The position numbers were made by a program, and so were the translations under genes. The notes below the pieces were generated by a model. That model searched no databases. It was not told the DNA's origin and saw nothing but the letters and a program-made list of their open reading frames with translations. Shown here piece after piece: positions 5,216 through 6,468 of a stretch of 6,468 nt of DNA (position 1 is the stretch's first letter; each line of letters opens with the position of its first letter). Origin of the DNA: Accumulibacter sp. (GTDB taxonomy: Bacteria > Pseudomonadota > Gammaproteobacteria > Burkholderiales > Rhodocyclaceae); NCBI GenBank assembly GCA_003538495.1, contig DPSD01000704.1, positions 3,177 to 9,644 of the forward strand, written 5' to 3'.

Positions 5216-6468
5216 ATGACTATCAAACCATAACGCCCGTATCCGTTCACACCCCCCAGCAGATTGGTGGCCAGCCCCCACGGCGGTGCCTGCGGACGCA
5301 CGCAGCCGCTCTTGACCTCTTTGTGCCGGAGCGCAGGCCCTCCGGAGGCGAGCAGACAATTGGTCCAAGCGTTTTTTCTCAACCTGTTATCGGTGCAAGC
5401 TGAGAAACGACGTACGGTTTCGCTGGGTTTGAGCGTGAGCTGTATTTGACTGATCGCCGTTGACCGTCGCCCAGCCCGTCTTGCCATGCATCTGACCGAC
5501 CACGATCTTCGCCAACTCGACCGCGATGCTTTGTCGCGGCTTGGGGAAGAAGCGCTTCGGCGGTTGGCGGAGCGCCTGCTGGCCGATCTCAAGGACGCGC
5601 GGGACCGATTGAACCAGGACTCCCGCAATAGTTCGCGCCCGCCCGGCAGCGATTCGGTCTATCGCCAACCAGGTGCGGGCTCGGACCGTGATCCGCCGAC
5701 GGCACCGGTCGACGAAACCGGAGAGATGGATGAGGCGCGACGGAGCCGCGGTGGCAAATGAGCCTCGCGGCGCTGCGGCTCCTGGGGCGCGTCACCCGGG
5801 GCGGCAACCGGGCGCGCCCGGGTTTGGCCGAACTCAAAAGCGGGCCGTCAACGCCGTGCTCGATCATTGGCCGGCACAAGGCGCGGCGGCCGCGCCTGGC
5901 CGGGCTGATCGTGATGCTCTGCCTGCGCTATCGGCTTTCGCGCGCCAAGGTCCAAGAACTCCTCTGGGAGTTGCTCGGGCTGCAACTGTCCGCCGGACTC
6001 ATCGAGCAGGACCATACGGCAAAGTGCCGGCCAGGTCGCAGCGGTCGAAGACCTGCTGCTGGAATAAATCGAGCGTGCCGGCCTGCTCCACCTGGACGAG
6101 ACGCCGTGGCGAGAAAGTGGCCTGCTGCTGTGGCTGTGGGTGTTCAACGCCGTGACGACGGTGGTGTATTTCATCGGCGCACGCCGTGCCGAGATCTTCG
6201 TCAATGCCCTGCCGGGCGGTTTGGGTGGCTGTCTGGTGAGCGATGGTTACGCGGTCTACCGTTCGTACCTCAACCGCATCCGCTGCCTCGCGCATCTCCT
6301 GCGCAAGTGCCGCGGATTGGCCGAGGCCACTTGCCGGCCCACCAGTCAGGGCACCCAGCAACTCCTCGACCTGCTGGGTGCCCTGATGCAGGCGACCCAG
6401 GCCGCCCGCGACGGCCCTTCCGAGAACCTGGCCGAACAACAGGCGCCAAACCTGGCCCAACTCAAGGC
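5216..6468 (+). mobile_element. Left part of a decayed IS66-family element
   Basis: The region after vapC holds the left, 5' portion of an IS66-type insertion sequence, recognised by its transposase remnant from 5486; the right end lies outside the window. The stretch 5216-5485 (270 bases) has no supported gene. It contains a GC palindrome CCTCCGGAGG (5338-5347) and a T-run at about 5371-5376 without a good stem. The left terminal repeat was not identified: it should lie somewhere in this stretch, but with the right end missing it cannot be matched. No tnpA or tnpB accessory gene is seen, so it may be a single-transposase (ISBst12-like) member. Exact left boundary uncertain. Confidence 0.5.
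5486..6468 (+). pseudogene. IS66-family transposase, multiply disrupted and cut by window edge
   Basis: The N-terminus from ATG 5486 has the IS66 signature: LADLKDARDRLNQDSRNSSRPPGSD (in part), residues about 33-56. That frame stops at 5761. The family's GRQPGAPGFGRTQ segment follows in the next frame (about 5800-5840). The catalytic region AGLIVMLCLRYRLSRAKVQ starts near 5899 in the third frame. The Cys-rich zinc-binding segment normally between these two is missing, so an internal deletion is likely near 5880. An extra G at about 6010 shifts the frame again (LIEQ to TIRQSAGQ), and TAA at 6065-6067 interrupts LLLE-IERAG. Beyond it HLDETPW and VSDGYAVYR carry the first two catalytic Asp residues, and the frame is open to the window edge. 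The DDE glutamate lies outside. It cannot make active transposase. Confidence 0.85.

Noticed and set aside
5371..5376. T-run as a possible vapBC terminator
   Set aside because: No GC-rich stem lies directly before it; only a 4-bp TTGG/CCAA repeat does, which is too weak.
5212..5403. 63-codon plus-strand frame starting inside the vapC stop (ATGA overlap)
   Set aside because: Overlap could suggest coupling, but the product is Pro/Arg-rich with no family resemblance and falls in the leader of the IS66 element.

Overview
The window is GC-rich chromosomal DNA, probably betaproteobacterial (Rhodocyclales/Accumulibacter-like). That is an inference from the base composition, a PEP-CTERM sorting tail, a DUF3489 protein and IS66-type transposase debris. 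No rRNA, tRNA or CRISPR array was seen.

Layout: (1) 1-142, minus strand: the first 47 codons of a CpdA-like metallophosphoesterase that runs off the left edge. (2) 362-3299, plus strand: a tight two-gene operon of a CHAT-domain, caspase-like cysteine peptidase (477 aa) and a cytosolic alpha/beta-hydrolase (500 aa). A single base separates the stop of the first from the start of the second, and each has a clear Shine-Dalgarno sequence. This pair is the most interesting part of the window. A protease next to a lipase/esterase-like enzyme suggests a proteolytically controlled effector, but no sensor, pore-former or nuclease partner is visible here. (3) 3300-3504: an intergenic strip with a possible hairpin after the hydrolase and a convincing terminator for the convergent minus-strand gene. 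(4) 3505-4510, minus strand: two damaged genes head to tail. One is a DUF3489 gene whose start codon is separated from its reading frame by an apparent one-base deletion. The other is a PEP-CTERM gene that has its sorting tail but has lost its signal peptide. (5) 4505-5215, plus strand: a vapBC toxin-antitoxin module with an AbrB-type antitoxin, a PIN-domain toxin, a one-base gene overlap, and a palindromic operator overlapping a plausible -10 box. It is visibly less GC-rich than the CHAT operon. (6) 5216-6468: the left part of a decayed IS66-type insertion sequence, whose transposase has several frame changes, an internal deletion and an in-frame stop.

The window therefore divides into an intact CHAT/hydrolase operon and, to its right, a patch of rearranged DNA. 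In that patch a TA module sits between truncated genes and a dead transposon, which is typical of a recombination-prone accessory region. All domain names come from reading motifs. No database search was run.
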